Shown in pieces: positions 35,038-42,300 of a DNA stretch of 64,000 nt (positions within the stretch are counted from its first letter, which is position 1; every line of letters begins with the position of its first letter). Source of the DNA: Bacteroidales bacterium. GTDB taxonomy: Bacteria > Bacteroidota > Bacteroidia > Bacteroidales > UBA932. Both the position numbers and the translations under genes were made by a program. The notes beneath the pieces are model-generated. The model was given only the letters and a program-made list of their open reading frames with translations, ran no database searches and was not told the origin of the DNA. The stretch spans positions 1 to 64,000 of the forward strand of contig JAFPWG010000021.1 of NCBI GenBank assembly GCA_017395045.1, given 5' to 3'.

Positions 35038-35744
35038 AAGGAAATGTCTTTCAAGGTGATACGGTTCTCATAGATGGCTTTGCCCACGATGATTCCGGGG
35101 AGGCCCAGGGCATCGGCTTTCCGGATGTCTTCCAGGGAAGACACCCCGCCGCTGACGATGGTCGTCAAGGCCGGATAGCGCTCTTTCAGCCCTTGGTACA
35201 GGTCGAAGGAAGGCCCCTGCAGCATTCCGTCGCGGGCGATGTCCGTGACGATGGTGCGCTCCAGTCCGGCGGGCAGAAACCGGTCCAGGATCTCTTCCAG
35301 GCCCATTCCGCCGTCCTCCAGCCAGCCGCTTACGGCCACTCTGCCGTCCCGTACATCGGCCCCGAGGATGATCCTATCCCCGTAAGTGCGCAGCCAGCGG
35401 AGCATCCGTTCCGGTTCCTTGGCGGCGATGCTGCCGATGATGGCTTGGTCGGCGCCCGCATTCCATACGGCCTTCAGGGCATCGTCGTCCTTGATACCGC
35501 CGCCCCATTCGACCGTGAGGAGGTCTAGGGAAGCGATGGCTTCCAAGGTACGGAGATTCTTCGGGGCCGCCGACCTGGCGCCCTCCAAATCGACGAGATG
35601 CAGGCGAGTGACGCCGCAGTCCGCAAAGGCGCGGGCCCATTCGGCGGGATCACCGCCATAGTTCTTCTGCGTTGCATAGTCGCCCTGCGAGAGCCGCGTG
35701 CATTTGCCGTCGATAATGTCGATGGCGGGAATGATCTCGATCAT
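35007..35744 (-). CDS. hisA: ProFAR isomerase
   Basis: This 245-residue TIM barrel is the isomerase that opens the ribose of ProFAR in histidine synthesis. Catalytic Asp residues lie in IPAIDIIDGKCTRLSQGDY and in TDIARDGML, with the phosphate-binding VEWGGGIKDD and VSGGVSSLEDI. HisA and HisF are homologous and adjacent, as in most his operons. The ATG overlaps the hisH stop by 4 nt and the 3' end overlaps hisF by 31 bp. Confidence 0.98.
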   Translation of the reverse strand: MIEIIPAIDIIDGKCTRLSQGDYATQKNYGGDPAEWARAFADCGVTRLHLVDLEGARSAAPKNLRTLEAIASLDLLTVEWGGGIKDDDALKAVWNAGADQAIIGSIAAKEPERMLRWLRTYGDRIILGADVRDGRVAVSGWLEDGGMGLEEILDRFLPAGLERTIVTDIARDGMLQGPSFDLYQGLKERYPALTTIVSGGVSSLEDIRKADALGLPGIIVGKAIYENRITLKDISLCLQNGSFPA

Positions 35745-36331
35745 AAGGCCAGGAAGTTATGGAGGATTCTTTCGCCGATACCGCCGCTTTTCTCCGGGTG
35801 GAACTGTGTACCGTAGAAGTTCTCATACCGGAGGGCAGCGCTGAACAGGACGTCCCCGTACCGGCAGGTCGCCACCGTGTCGGGGCACAGTCCGGCATAG
35901 TACGAGTGGACGAAATAGACATAGGAACGGGACGCGATGTCCTTGAGGAGTTTGCCCTCCAGGTTCCCCAGTTCGTTCCAGCCCATGTGGGGAACCTTGC
36001 AGCCCGGAGCAGGGGAGAAACGCCGGACGTGGGCGTCGAAAACGCCCAGACAGGGCTTCCCGGGGGCTTCTTCGCTGTCCCGGCAAAGCACCTGCATCCC
36101 TACGCAGATGCCCAGCACAGGCTGGCGCAAGGACCGGATCACGTCCGGAAGTCCCCGCTCCACCAGGTTGTCCATCGCAAGGCCGGCGTGCCCGACCCCC
36201 GGAAGGATGACGCGGTCGGCGCTGCGGATGGCGCCCGGCTCGGCTGTCACCTGATAGGCCGCTCCGAGCCGGTCCAGGGCGTTCTCCAGCGACCGGAGAT
36301 TGCCCATGTCATAATCGATGATGGCAATCAT
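35741..36331 (-). CDS. hisH: Imidazole glycerol phosphate synthase, glutaminase subunit
   Basis: This 196-residue class I amidotransferase feeds ammonia to HisF. The nucleophile is Cys76 in LGICVGMQ, and the His-Glu pair is in QFHPEKSGG near residue 180. The N-terminal IIDYDMGNLRS and LPGVGHAG are HisH signatures. The start at 36331 overlaps the hisB stop by 4 nt; the upstream extension of the frame is antisense-like and not protein-like. The stop overlaps the hisA start by 4 nt. Confidence 0.98.
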   Translation of the reverse strand: MIAIIDYDMGNLRSLENALDRLGAAYQVTAEPGAIRSADRVILPGVGHAGLAMDNLVERGLPDVIRSLRQPVLGICVGMQVLCRDSEEAPGKPCLGVFDAHVRRFSPAPGCKVPHMGWNELGNLEGKLLKDIASRSYVYFVHSYYAGLCPDTVATCRYGDVLFSAALRYENFYGTQFHPEKSGGIGERILHNFLAL

Positions 36332-37395
36332 AGCGTTCCTTTCGATGAAGGGAGGGAACCGTCGAATACATTGCGCCGGACGGCTTGACGCAGGGCTCTG
36401 GCAAAGGCCTTGAAGACGGATTCGGCGAGGTGGTGGTTGTTCTCGCCCTCGGCCTCTATGCGGAGGTTGCAGCGGGCTGCCGAGCAAAGTGACTTGAAGA
36501 AGTGCGGGAACATTTCCGTGGGGGTGTCTCCAATGAATTCCCGGGTGAAATCCACTTTCCAGACAAAATCAGACCGCCCACCAAAGTCAATCAGTACCAG
36601 TGCTTTGCATTCATCCATCGGAAGTGCGAATCCATATCGTTCCAGTCCTCGTTTGTCTCCGAGTGCCTGACCGATCGCCTCTCCCAGGACGATGCCCGCG
36701 TCTTCCATCGTGTGGTGCTCGTCCACTTCCAGGTCGCCCTTGCAGTCGAGTGCCAGGCTCACTCCGCCGTGATGGGGAATCTGCTCCAGCATGTGGTCGA
36801 AAAAGTGCAAGCCCGTGCTGATGCCGGACGGTCCTTTGCCGTCCAGGTCCAGCGTGAGGGAAATGTCAGTCTCGCGGGTTTTCCGCGTGACGGTCACCTG
36901 CCTGGCGCTGCTTCGGACCGCTTCGGCGATCTGGGCCCAGGACATCGGCCCTACCTGCAGCGCCTTCGCGCCCAGGTTTGCGGCCAGTTGCATGTCCGAT
37001 TCCCGGTCGCCGATGACATAGCTGGCGGCAAGGTCGTAAGAGCCGTCCATATAGGCCGTGAGCATCCCTGTCCCCGGCTTGCGGGTAGGGGCGTTGTCAT
37101 GCGGGAAAGTCTTGTCGATCAGGATGTTGTCAAAGACGATTCCTTCTCCGGCAAGGGTGTTCAGCATCAGTGTCTGGCAGGGCCAGAAGGTCTCGGTCGG
37201 GAAAAAGGGAGTGCCCAACCCGTCCTGGTTGGAGACGAGGACGAGTTCGTAGCCCAGTCCTGTGAGGGCTTTCAGCCCGGAGATGGCCCCGGGAACGAAG
37301 GCGAATTTGTCCAGGGAGTCGATCTGCTCGTCCGCGGGCTCCACGAGGATGGTCCCGTCGCGGTCGATGAAGAGTGCTTTTTTCAGATTGCTCAT
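36328..37395 (-). CDS. hisB: Histidinol-phosphatase / imidazoleglycerol-phosphate dehydratase
   Basis: This 355-residue bifunctional protein has an N-terminal HAD phosphatase (about 1-165) with nucleophile Asp11 and Asp13 in FIDRDGTI, SNQDG and the later RKPGTGML and GDRESDM. The C-terminal dehydratase (about 165-355) carries the metal-binding patterns HFFDHMLEQIPHHGG, DEHHTMEDAG and ENNHHLAE. The E. coli enzyme has a zinc loop with three Cys and a His before RKP. Here the segment reads IDKTFPHDNAPTRKP, with no Cys. The phosphatase may work without zinc. Both ends overlap their neighbours by 4 nt. Confidence 0.97.
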   Translation of the reverse strand: MSNLKKALFIDRDGTILVEPADEQIDSLDKFAFVPGAISGLKALTGLGYELVLVSNQDGLGTPFFPTETFWPCQTLMLNTLAGEGIVFDNILIDKTFPHDNAPTRKPGTGMLTAYMDGSYDLAASYVIGDRESDMQLAANLGAKALQVGPMSWAQIAEAVRSSARQVTVTRKTRETDISLTLDLDGKGPSGISTGLHFFDHMLEQIPHHGGVSLALDCKGDLEVDEHHTMEDAGIVLGEAIGQALGDKRGLERYGFALPMDECKALVLIDFGGRSDFVWKVDFTREFIGDTPTEMFPHFFKSLCSAARCNLRIEAEGENNHHLAESVFKAFARALRQAVRRNVFDGSLPSSKGTL

Positions 37396-38423
37396 AAGGC
37401 GTAGTTTTCAAGTGCGTTCAACAGGGCCTCGTTTTCGGCAGGCAGGCCTACGGTCAGGCGGAGGCATCCTTCGCAGCCGGGAACCCTGGTGCGGTTTCGG
37501 ACGATGATGCTTTCTTTCAGGAGATAATCATAGAGGGCGTCGGCATCGTCCACGCGGACTAGGATGAAGTTCGCGTCGCTGGGGAATACCTTACGGACAA
37601 AAGGGAAACAGGGAAGGATTTCACTTAATCTTTTCCTCTCATTGATAATTGTATATACCTGATTATCAATTTTATTTTCGATTAGTATCAGGGCTTTTTC
37701 CATCGCTGCCCGGCTCAGGTTGTAGGGGTATTTCACCTGGGACATCAGTTGGATGGTCTCCACGCTCGAGATGGCCATTCCGACGCGGAGCCCGGCCATC
37801 GCCCGGGCCTTGGACAGGGTCTGGAGGACCACCAGGTTCTCCCGGGCGACGGCCTCGGCCGCGAGGCTTCCTTGCTCAGAGAAATCGACATAGGCTTCGT
37901 CGATGACCACGATGCCCGGAAAACGGTCGCAGATGTCCAGGAGTTGTTCCTTCGGGAAGGCGTTTCCGGAAGGATTGTTCGGTGAACAGAGGAAGATCAC
38001 TTTCGTCCAGTCGTCGCAGGCATCGGCCAGCTTTCGGGAGTCCAATGAAAAATCGGCCTCCAACCGGACGCTGTGCACGGCGACGTCATTGATGGCAGCA
38101 GCCACGCCGTACATTCCGTAGCTGGGGGAAATGATAACGGCGTTATCCTTTCCGGGCTTACAGAATATCCTGAATATCAAGTCGATGGCCTCGTCGCTCC
38201 CGTTTCCGAGGAAGAGGTTCTCCACCGGAATCCCTTTCAGCGGGGCGATCTTCGCCTTGAGTGCCGCCTGGTGCGGGTCGGGGTAGCGGTTGAAGCCGTT
38301 CTCATACGGACTTTCGTTGGCATCCAGGAAGATGCCGATGGGCCCGTCATACTCGTCCCGCGCGGTCGAGTATGGGGCCAAGGCCGCAATGTTGGGCCTG
38401 ACAAGGGGAGTGATCCGGCTCAT
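37392..38423 (-). CDS. hisC: Histidinol-phosphate aminotransferase
   Basis: This 343-residue PLP aminotransferase converts imidazole acetol phosphate to histidinol phosphate. The PLP lysine is in QTLSKARAMAGLRVG, and the substrate and PLP contacts are LDANESPY, CSPNNPSGN and VIDEAYVDF. The C-terminal RLTVGLPAENEALL has the conserved Arg. The start MSRITPLVRPNI at 38423 overlaps the hisD stop by 4 nt, and the upstream extension of the frame is not protein-like. Confidence 0.98.
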   Translation of the reverse strand: MSRITPLVRPNIAALAPYSTARDEYDGPIGIFLDANESPYENGFNRYPDPHQAALKAKIAPLKGIPVENLFLGNGSDEAIDLIFRIFCKPGKDNAVIISPSYGMYGVAAAINDVAVHSVRLEADFSLDSRKLADACDDWTKVIFLCSPNNPSGNAFPKEQLLDICDRFPGIVVIDEAYVDFSEQGSLAAEAVARENLVVLQTLSKARAMAGLRVGMAISSVETIQLMSQVKYPYNLSRAAMEKALILIENKIDNQVYTIINERKRLSEILPCFPFVRKVFPSDANFILVRVDDADALYDYLLKESIIVRNRTRVPGCEGCLRLTVGLPAENEALLNALENYAL

Positions 38424-39700
38424 AATCCTTTGATTCTGATGGTTACGGCGCGTGCGTGGGCAGCCAGCCCTTCCGCCTGTGCCATGATGGCGATGGTGGG
38501 GGTCAAGGCTGCAAGTCCGTCGCGTGTGAGTTCCTGGAGGGTCATCTTCCGGAAGAAACTGTCCATGTTGACGCCGCTGCAGGAACGGGCCCATCCGCTC
38601 GTGGGCAGGGTGTGGTTCGTTCCGGAGGCATAGTCTCCGGCGCTTTCCGGGCTCCATCGCCCGATGAAGACGCTGCCCGCTGCGGAGATGTCCCGGGCTA
38701 CTTCCGCGGCATCTTCCAAAGCGATGATGAGGTGTTCCGGAGCATAGGCCTCCGCAAAGTCGATGACGGTCTGTAGGTCCGGCAGTACGACGGCGAAGCT
38801 GTGCTCCAAGGCACCGTCTATCTGGGAATTCCTTGGAAGCATTTTCTTCTGTCTTTCAACTTCTTCCAAGACCCTTTCTGCATAATCGCTTTCGGTACAG
38901 ACGAGCACAGCCGTACTGTCTTTCCCGTGTTCTGCCTGGGAGAGGAGGTCGGCGGCGACGAAGGTGGGAGGGGTACTTCTCCGGTCGGCCAGGACCATCA
39001 CTTCCGACGGACCTGCCGGCATGTCGATGGCCGTGTTCCGACCGCTGACGAGCTGTTTGGCCAGCGTGACATACGGGTTGCCCGGTCCGAAGATCTTGTC
39101 CACCTTCGGGACGGTTTCCGTCCCGAAGGCCATTGCGGCCACGGCCTGGGCTCCGCCGATGCGGAAGATCCGGGTTACGCCGCATTCCCGGGCGGTAAAA
39201 AGCACTTCGGGGACGACGGAACCGTCTTTCCGGCAGGGGGTGCAGAGGATGCGCTCCCGGCAGCCGGCCAGGGCGGCCGGGACGGCGAGCATCAGTACGG
39301 TGGAGAACAGGGGAGCGGAGCCCCCGGGAATGTACAGGCCCACGCGCCGGATGGGGACCGGCCGCTGGGTGCATACGACGCCGGGAGCCGTTTCCACACG
39401 GATCTCGCGGGGCATCTGCGCCTGGTGGAAAGTTTCGATGTTCTTCTTGGCGCTCCGGATAGCTTCCGCGACGACCCGGGAGATGGATTGACAAGCCGTA
39501 TTGATTTCTTCTTCAGTTACTTCCAAAGGCGCATCGACCTGATCGATCTCACGCATCAAACGCTGGAGGGCGGCGTCGCCTTCCTTTTCCACGGCGTCCA
39601 GGATGGCCTGTACGCGGGGCCGGATCCCTTCGTAATCGACGCCTTGCCGCCGGGTCAGGGCATCCCACTCCGACCGGGCCGGGTTCTCGATGATTCTCAT
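38420..39700 (-). CDS. hisD: Histidinol dehydrogenase
   Basis: This 426-residue zinc enzyme performs the last two oxidations of histidine synthesis with NAD+. Conserved blocks include RRVGLYIPGGSAPLFSTV, IGGAQAVAAMAFG, KIFGPGNPYVTLAK, MPAGPSEVMVLAD, the zinc ligand region DLLSQAEHG, the catalytic AYAPEHLIIA and TNHTLPTSGWAR. It starts at 39700, overlapping the hisG stop by 4 nt, and its stop overlaps the hisC start. The order hisG-D-C-B-H-A-F-IE is complete. Confidence 0.98.
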   Translation of the reverse strand: MRIIENPARSEWDALTRRQGVDYEGIRPRVQAILDAVEKEGDAALQRLMREIDQVDAPLEVTEEEINTACQSISRVVAEAIRSAKKNIETFHQAQMPREIRVETAPGVVCTQRPVPIRRVGLYIPGGSAPLFSTVLMLAVPAALAGCRERILCTPCRKDGSVVPEVLFTARECGVTRIFRIGGAQAVAAMAFGTETVPKVDKIFGPGNPYVTLAKQLVSGRNTAIDMPAGPSEVMVLADRRSTPPTFVAADLLSQAEHGKDSTAVLVCTESDYAERVLEEVERQKKMLPRNSQIDGALEHSFAVVLPDLQTVIDFAEAYAPEHLIIALEDAAEVARDISAAGSVFIGRWSPESAGDYASGTNHTLPTSGWARSCSGVNMDSFFRKMTLQELTRDGLAALTPTIAIMAQAEGLAAHARAVTIRIKGL

Positions 39701-40548
39701 AGGATGATCTTGTCTACTTCCATGACCAGGATTCCTTCGGCGCCGATGGCCTTCAGCTGTCGGACCTTGGTCCACAGGTCGGCCGCGTCGATGACGGAGT
39801 GCAGGGAGCACCAGTCTTCGGTGGCAAGAGGCATCACGGTCGGACTTCGCATGGCCGGAAGGATCTTGATCGCTTCATCCAGGGAGGCTTTGGGAAGGTT
39901 CATCAGGAGGTACTTCTTCCCGCGGCTGACGGTTTCGGAGTCGATCCGGAACAGGAGGTCGTCGATCAAGGCCTGCTGACCGTCTTCCAGGGTCTTGCTG
40001 GCGATGAGGACGGCTTCGGATTCGAAGATGGTCTCCACTTCCTTCAAACCGTTGGCTATCAGGGTGCTACCGGAGGAGACGATGTCGAAGATGGCATCGG
40101 AAATCCCGACGGCCGGGGCAATTTCGACGGAGCCGGTAATGACTTCCACCTTGGCATCGATCCCTCGCTGGATGAGATACTTGCGAAGGATATTGGGATA
40201 GGAGGTGGCAATGCGCCGCCCGCTGAACCATTCGATTCCGTCATAGTCCACGCTTTTCGGGATGGCCAGGCTCAGTCGGCAGGCGCCGAAGCCGAGGCGC
40301 GCCAGGACGCTGACGTCGGCGCCGCGCTCCTCCACTTCGTTCATGCCCACGATACCGAGGGTAGCCGTCCCGCCGGCAACGACGTGGGGGATGTCGTCGT
40401 CGCGGAGGTACAGGGCTTCGATGGGGAAGGTCTGCGACTTGGAAAGCAGCTTCCGTTTCGGGGCATCCACTTCGATGCCGATGCTTTGGAGGAGGGAAAG
40501 GCTCTCTTCGTTGAGCCGCCCCTTGGACTGGATGGCGATTCTGAGCAT
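39697..40548 (-). CDS. hisG: ATP phosphoribosyltransferase, long form
   Basis: This 283-residue enzyme catalyses the committed step of histidine synthesis and is normally feedback-inhibited by histidine. The length and the C-terminal ACT-like domain (last ~75 residues) mark the long HisG form that needs no HisZ. Conserved blocks are IAIQSKGRLNEE at the start, TLGIVGMNEV, the catalytic ISDAIFDIVSSGSTL and the C-terminal LMNLPKASLDEAIKILPA. It is the first structural gene after the attenuator. The ATG at 40548 lies about 25 nt after the terminator stem. Confidence 0.98.
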   Translation of the reverse strand: MLRIAIQSKGRLNEESLSLLQSIGIEVDAPKRKLLSKSQTFPIEALYLRDDDIPHVVAGGTATLGIVGMNEVEERGADVSVLARLGFGACRLSLAIPKSVDYDGIEWFSGRRIATSYPNILRKYLIQRGIDAKVEVITGSVEIAPAVGISDAIFDIVSSGSTLIANGLKEVETIFESEAVLIASKTLEDGQQALIDDLLFRIDSETVSRGKKYLLMNLPKASLDEAIKILPAMRSPTVMPLATEDWCSLHSVIDAADLWTKVRQLKAIGAEGILVMEVDKIIL

Positions 40549-40573
40549 ATTATTATGAAAACTAACCTTAAAA

Positions 40574-40602
40574 CAAAAAAGGCCCGCCTTCAGGGCAGGT
40601 CT
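40574..40602 (-). terminator. Attenuator terminator of the his operon
   Basis: On the - strand, AGACCTGCC (40602-40594) pairs with GGCGGGCCT (40588-40580) around a CTGAA loop, with one A-C mismatch and one G-U pair, and is followed by six T's. It lies between the leader peptide and hisG, where a conditional terminator is expected. Confidence 0.85.
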
Positions 40603-40647
40603 TCATCCGTGTGAACCGGTTGCAGAATGCACAACATAGTACCGCCC
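40593..40647 (-). promoter_or_regulatory. Predicted antiterminator pairing in the his leader
   Basis: On the - strand, GGGCGGT (40647-40641), which begins at the last base of the leader-peptide stop codon, can pair with ACCTGCCC (40600-40593) with one bulged U. That pairing would sequester the left arm of the terminator stem. A ribosome finishing the leader peptide covers GGGCGGT, whereas one stalled at the His codons leaves it free. This is the classic his attenuation logic; the pairing is drawn by eye. Confidence 0.6.
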
Positions 40648-40700
40648 TATCTGGTAAAGACAAGGTGATGATGGTGCTTGTTGTTGATTCTCAGGTTCAT
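40647..40700 (-). CDS. hisL: Histidine operon leader peptide (17 residues)
   Basis: A 17-codon frame encodes MNLRINNKHHHHLVFTR and ends in TAG. Four consecutive His codons (CAC CAT CAT CAC) occupy positions 9-12, the signature of a his operon leader whose translation senses charged tRNA-His. It starts 8 nt after a -7 promoter element and is followed by a predicted antiterminator arm, the attenuator terminator and then hisG. The ATG has almost no 5' leader, so initiation is probably near-leaderless. Attenuation is inferred; the peptide and its His run are read directly. Confidence 0.88.
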   Translation of the reverse strand: MNLRINNKHHHHLVFTR

Positions 40701-40708
40701 CTCTATCG

Positions 40709-40738
40709 CAAAGGTAGCAATTAATCCGGTCAATGCAA
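40709..40738 (-). promoter_or_regulatory. Promoter of the his operon
   Basis: On the - strand, TTG (40738-40736), a 19-bp spacer and TACCTTTG (40716-40709) match the Bacteroidetes -33/-7 promoter. Transcription should start around 40704-40701, immediately before the hisL ATG. Confidence 0.8.
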
Positions 40739-40770
40739 GGGTTTTCGTAAATATTTTTAAAATTATTCCG

Positions 40771-40778
40771 TATCTTTG
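40771..40778 (+). promoter_or_regulatory. -7 promoter element for the uracil-DNA glycosylase-like gene
   Basis: TATCTTTG matches TAnnTTTG and lies 21 nt before the ATG at 40800. It is divergent from the his promoter, about 50 bp away. Confidence 0.6.
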
Positions 40779-40799
40779 TGTAGCAAGACCTTCTATGAT

Positions 40800-41390
40800 A
40801 TGACGAACGTTCCCGAAGTGGAATACCACCCTTTCGAACCCTTCCTCCCGGAGGGGGCCGTTGTCCTGTTCCTGGGGAGTTTCCCGCCTCAGCCCAAGCG
40901 CTGGTGCATGGAGTTCTATTATCCGAACTGGCTGAATGATTTCTGGCGCGTTTGCGGGCTGGTCTTTTACGGAGACCGGGACCATTTCGTCGTGGCGGGG
41001 GAGAAGCGTTTCGACCTTCCCCGGATCCGGGTTTTCTGTACCGGGAAGGGGATCGCCCTGTTCGATACGGCCACGGCCGTCCGGCGGTTGAAGGACAATG
41101 CTTCCGACAAGTTCCTGGAGGTTGTGGAACCTACGGACATCACGGCTTTGCTGGGCCGGATTCCTTCCTGTTCGGCCGTCGTTACGACGGGGCAGAAAGC
41201 TACGGATGTCCTGACGGACCGGTACGGATGCGAGGCTCCGGCTGTCGGGGAATCGGTCGCGATCCGCATCGGCGGAAAGGAGCTCCGCTTCTTCCGGATG
41301 CCTTCAACTTCCCGCGCCTATCCTTTGTCGCTGGAGAAGAAGGCTGCTGCCTATCGAAGGCTTTTCGTGGCTCTTAGGCTGGTTGATTAA
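40800..41390 (+). CDS. Uracil-DNA glycosylase superfamily protein
   Basis: This 196-residue protein has UDG-superfamily motifs: FLGSFPPQ near residues 24-31 (motif 1), the following FYYPNWLNDFW (base-pocket region), and MPSTSRAYPLS near 174 (motif 2/intercalation loop). The arrangement is closest to the Mug/TDG-like and hypoxanthine-DNA glycosylase branch annotated in Bacteroidetes, not to family 1 Ung. The expected role is excision of a deaminated or mismatched base; specificity cannot be read. The ATG at 40800 is chosen over an upstream TTG that overlaps the -7 promoter element. A pair of hairpins follows the stop. Confidence 0.85.
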   Translation: MTNVPEVEYHPFEPFLPEGAVVLFLGSFPPQPKRWCMEFYYPNWLNDFWRVCGLVFYGDRDHFVVAGEKRFDLPRIRVFCTGKGIALFDTATAVRRLKDNASDKFLEVVEPTDITALLGRIPSCSAVVTTGQKATDVLTDRYGCEAPAVGESVAIRIGGKELRFFRMPSTSRAYPLSLEKKAAAYRRLFVALRLVD

Positions 41391-41450
41391 TATCGTATTT
41401 CGATATTAACAAATATGTTATAACATTAAACATATTTGTTTTTCTTTCTG
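41387..41450 (+). terminator. Two successive hairpins ending in a T-rich tract
   Basis: TTAATATCG/CGATATTAA (41387-41395 and 41401-41409) forms a 9-bp stem overlapping the stop codon. AACAAATATGTT/AACATATTTGTT (41408-41419 and 41429-41440) forms a perfect 12-bp stem followed by TTTCTTTCT. The second is a plausible A/T-rich terminator. The rest of the 181-bp gap up to 41559 shows no other structure. Confidence 0.7.
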
Positions 41451-41559
41451 TTAACTAGCGAATTACTGCTAAAAATGCGATCTTGGGCGGATTCTGATCA
41501 ATCTTGAAGAATCCACTGCTTTTTCTGTAAAGATTGAAAGGGAATTCGGGGAAAATGAT

Positions 41560-41567
41560 TATATTTG
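41560..41567 (+). promoter_or_regulatory. -7 promoter element (TATATTTG), 4 nt before the start codon
   Basis: TATATTTG matches TAnnTTTG; only AAAG separates it from the ATG at 41572. The preceding GAAAATGATTA is shared with the promoter at 1249. Confidence 0.6.
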
Positions 41568-41571
41568 AAAG

Positions 41572-42300
41572 ATGAATGGGGACTTGAGCATAGTCGATTT
41601 CAGCGGCGTGTATGAAGCCGAAGGATTCCTGCCCGCATTACAGGCGCGAGGCCTTCCGTTCCGGCTCGTCCGGCTGGATGACATCGAGGGGACGAACTGC
41701 TACTGCGACCCCGAGTCGGAAGCGGAGATCGGCAGGCGTCTCGCCCCCGTCCGGAAGTGCGGCATCCGGTGGATCGACAGTGGGGACTATCACTATGTGT
41801 CGAAGATCCTCGCCGGAGGAGAGACGGCCCCATTTACGCTCGTCCTGGTGGACAACCATCCGGACGACCAGGAACCTGCCTTCGGCGGCGTGCTCAGCTG
41901 CGGCAGCTGGATCCGGGACATGAAGGAGAAGAACCCGATGCTGGAAGCGGTCTGGACCCTGGGTCCCGACCACCGCATCCGGAACGACCGGGGAACGGTG
42001 GACCGGGAGCTGGAGGGAGGGATCGACGACCTCCTCGCGGCGTTGGATGGGAAGCGGGTGTACCTGTCGGTGGACAAGGATGTCCTGGACCGGAGTTCCG
42101 CCCGCACGGACTGGAGCCAGGGAACCTATCCGCTGGACGTCCTGAAGGGATGGATCGGAGAGATCCTGAAGAAGGACGTCATAGCAATCGATCTGTGCGG
42201 GGAAATGACGCCCGCGAAGGGAGCTACGCCGGAGGATCTCCGGATTAATTGTGAGACTAACATTGAATTACAGGAATTTATCCTGGATTGCTTAAAGTGA
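41572..42300 (+). CDS. Arginase-fold (ureohydrolase superfamily) protein
   Basis: This 242-residue protein keeps the dinuclear manganese-site pattern of arginase/agmatinase enzymes. GDYHY near 71-75 is in the position of GGDHS, DNHPDD at 94-99 supplies Asp-x-His-x-Asp, and SVDKDVLD near 168-175 supplies Asp-x-Asp. It is shorter than arginases (about 300), lacks part of their substrate loops and may act on another amide or guanidino substrate. The ATG follows a -7 element by 4 nt, so the mRNA is probably leaderless. Its TGA overlaps the ATG of the SUMF1 lipoprotein by 1 nt. Confidence 0.85.
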   Translation: MNGDLSIVDFSGVYEAEGFLPALQARGLPFRLVRLDDIEGTNCYCDPESEAEIGRRLAPVRKCGIRWIDSGDYHYVSKILAGGETAPFTLVLVDNHPDDQEPAFGGVLSCGSWIRDMKEKNPMLEAVWTLGPDHRIRNDRGTVDRELEGGIDDLLAALDGKRVYLSVDKDVLDRSSARTDWSQGTYPLDVLKGWIGEILKKDVIAIDLCGEMTPAKGATPEDLRINCETNIELQEFILDCLK

